Below are positions 63,031 through 64,000 of a DNA stretch of 64,000 bases, one piece after another. This stretch comes from Puniceibacterium sediminis. GTDB taxonomy: Bacteria; Pseudomonadota; Alphaproteobacteria; Rhodobacterales; Rhodobacteraceae. The notes below the pieces were generated by a model that saw only the letters and a list, made by a program, of their open reading frames with translations, did no database searches and was not told the DNA's origin. The first letter of the stretch is position 1, and the number at the start of each line of letters is the position of its first letter. The translations under genes were made by a program, and so were the position numbers. The DNA lies in assembly GCF_900188035.1 (NCBI RefSeq), contig NZ_FZNN01000006.1, positions 1-64,000 on the forward strand. Direction: 5' to 3'.

Positions 63031-64000
63031 TCAGAAAAGATGCCGGATAGAGTTTGCATAGTATTCAAGAGCTGCGTTCTGGCCCGTCCGCGCTGAAAAG
63101 ATACCGTCGCATTCTTCGATGATGCCCCGCGACAAGAGGCTGTTGAGGCCGTATTCCACTGCATACCCCCGGTTGCTGCGCGGCAGCTGCATGTGGTCAG
63201 CGCCAAGACCCTGACATATCCGAGAGACGTTTTGTTCGATCTGGACACGCGCCTGCGGTCCCTGTGTGCACAGCACATGCGCCACCATCGGCACGGGAAG
63301 TATTGGGACGACGCAGGCAATACGCCGCATGATCTCGGAGGCCAGCGCATCCGCATCGACCGCAAAGGCCGGGTTGTGGCGCAGTGACAGTGCCGGTCCA
63401 AAGTTTACGGCGGCATAGCCAAAGCCATCGAAGTTGCCCGTGAGGCGCCGCCAGAGCGTGCGTATGGCAAAGCCCGCAATGACGCTGATACGCGCGCGGA
63501 ACCGTCGCGTTCCGGCTGCGTCGGCGGCCATCAGGATGCGGTCCTCAAGCACGCGGTCATAGTTCAGCGCCACGGGCACAAAGACGACATCCCGCGCCTC
63601 AAGGTCCGCGCCATCAAGAATATATTTCAGCAGACCCATCTTGGGCGGTGCAAGCGCGCCATCAAGGCTCAGACCACCCTCAGGGAACAGGGCCTGGGTC
63701 ACGCCACCCTGGGTCGCCATCTGCACATAGCGCGCCAGCACACGGCGGTAGAGGGCATTGCGCGATCGCCGCCGTATGAAATACGCGCCCATCGCCTTGA
63801 TCAGGAAGGACAGTGGCCAGACCCGCGCCCACTCGCCCACCGCATAAGACAGGGCCGAACGATTTGCCGCCAGATAAGTGACCAGCACATAATCCATATT
63901 CGAACGGTGGTTCATCACGAAGATCACTGTGGCTTCCGGATCAACCTCATTCGGTGACTGCCTTTCGTACTCGCCCACCCTCACCTTGTAGAGAGCATTG
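63031..64000 (-). CDS. glycerol-3-phosphate acyltransferase, PlsB-type (5' end outside window)
   Basis: The frame is open to the window edge (NALYKVRVGEYERQ precedes the first in-window GTG at 63984), so the true start lies beyond 64000. Acyltransferase motifs are FVMNHRSNMDYVLVTYLAA (HX4D), GAYFIRRRSRNALYRRVLAR, LFPEGGLSLDGALAPPKMG and VVFVPVALNYDRVLED, in the order of PlsB/GPAT proteins. It would acylate glycerol 3-phosphate in phospholipid synthesis. It lies 169 bp upstream of ccr on the same strand, and the spacer between them is ample for a separate ccr promoter. Confidence 0.85.
   Translation of the reverse strand, partial: NALYKVRVGEYERQSPNEVDPEATVIFVMNHRSNMDYVLVTYLAANRSALSYAVGEWARVWPLSFLIKAMGAYFIRRRSRNALYRRVLARYVQMATQGGVTQALFPEGGLSLDGALAPPKMGLLKYILDGADLEARDVVFVPVALNYDRVLEDRILMAADAAGTRRFRARISVIAGFAIRTLWRRLTGNFDGFGYAAVNFGPALSLRHNPAFAVDADALASEIMRRIACVVPILPVPMVAHVLCTQGPQARVQIEQNVSRICQGLGADHMQLPRSNRGYAVEYGLNSLLSRGIIEECDGIFSARTGQNAALEYYANSIRHLF

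Overview
The window is a stretch of chromosome from an alphaproteobacterium, very probably a marine Rhodobacteraceae (Roseobacter group). The GC content is high. Both signature enzymes of the ethylmalonyl-CoA pathway are present (crotonyl-CoA carboxylase/reductase and methylsuccinyl-CoA dehydrogenase). There is a ChvI-ChvG-HprK-RapZ-EIIA-HPr block divergent from pckA, a LuxR/LuxI pair, and an etfBA pair, an arrangement familiar from that group. These assignments come from reading the sequence and from knowledge of the families; no database search was run.

Layout. 1-1.55 kb is a graveyard of broken transposase genes (two IS3-type, one IS21 istA-type, one IS5-type). 1.58-4.7 kb holds a translationally coupled pair: a LodA/GoxA-like quinoprotein amino-acid oxidase with a Tat signal and its LodB/GoxB-like flavoprotein partner. 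4.9-9.2 kb is an ATPase/permease/HlyD-adaptor export operon. 9.5-15.8 kb is a LacI-regulated locus. A NitT/TauT-type ABC importer, an M24 metallohydrolase and the LacI protein run leftwards; a GATase1-like protein and a nitrilase-superfamily amidohydrolase run rightwards. The two arms share an intergenic region with two near-identical palindromic operators. 16.1-20.7 kb has a subtilase with lipoprotein-autotransporter features, a PRMT-like methyltransferase and a single-domain response regulator.

20.9-30.5 kb is core metabolism and housekeeping: cob(I)alamin adenosyltransferase, a HIG1-like twin-TM protein, an SDR, an SH3 protein, parC, etfBA, a DUF6473-like protein, 3-hydroxybutyryl-CoA dehydrogenase and an acyltransferase. 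30.6-37.1 kb is the nitrogen-type PTS / ChvGI / pckA regulatory locus. 37.1-42.0 kb has a VOC protein, a DUF3859-like protein, a TauE/SafE permease, methylsuccinyl-CoA dehydrogenase and a PASTA lipoprotein. It ends in a non-coding stretch holding a strict 11-bp tandem array. 42.1-44.6 kb is a dimethylglycine/sarcosine dehydrogenase-type flavoenzyme. 44.9-52.2 kb is mreBCD-mrdA-rodA, a hydroxyacid reductase and rpe. 52.2-57.0 kb is an acyl-CoA operon (ligase, MaoC hydratase, ACAD10/11-like dehydrogenase, APH-type kinase, thioesterase). 57.1-64 kb carries an MDR reductase, a RecD-like helicase, the quorum-sensing block, ccr and a partial PlsB-type acyltransferase.

How parts fit together. Acetyl-CoA assimilation is represented by 3-hydroxybutyryl-CoA dehydrogenase, Ccr and Mcd. 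EtfAB is the likely electron acceptor for Mcd and the other acyl-CoA dehydrogenase, the cobalamin adenosyltransferase supplies the B12 cofactor for the pathway mutases, and PckA provides gluconeogenic exit. The least familiar parts are the LacI-controlled importer/amidohydrolase locus, the Tat-LodA pair, the PRMT-like protein, the 11-bp CCATACG array, and a 20-mer shared by two gene 3' ends.
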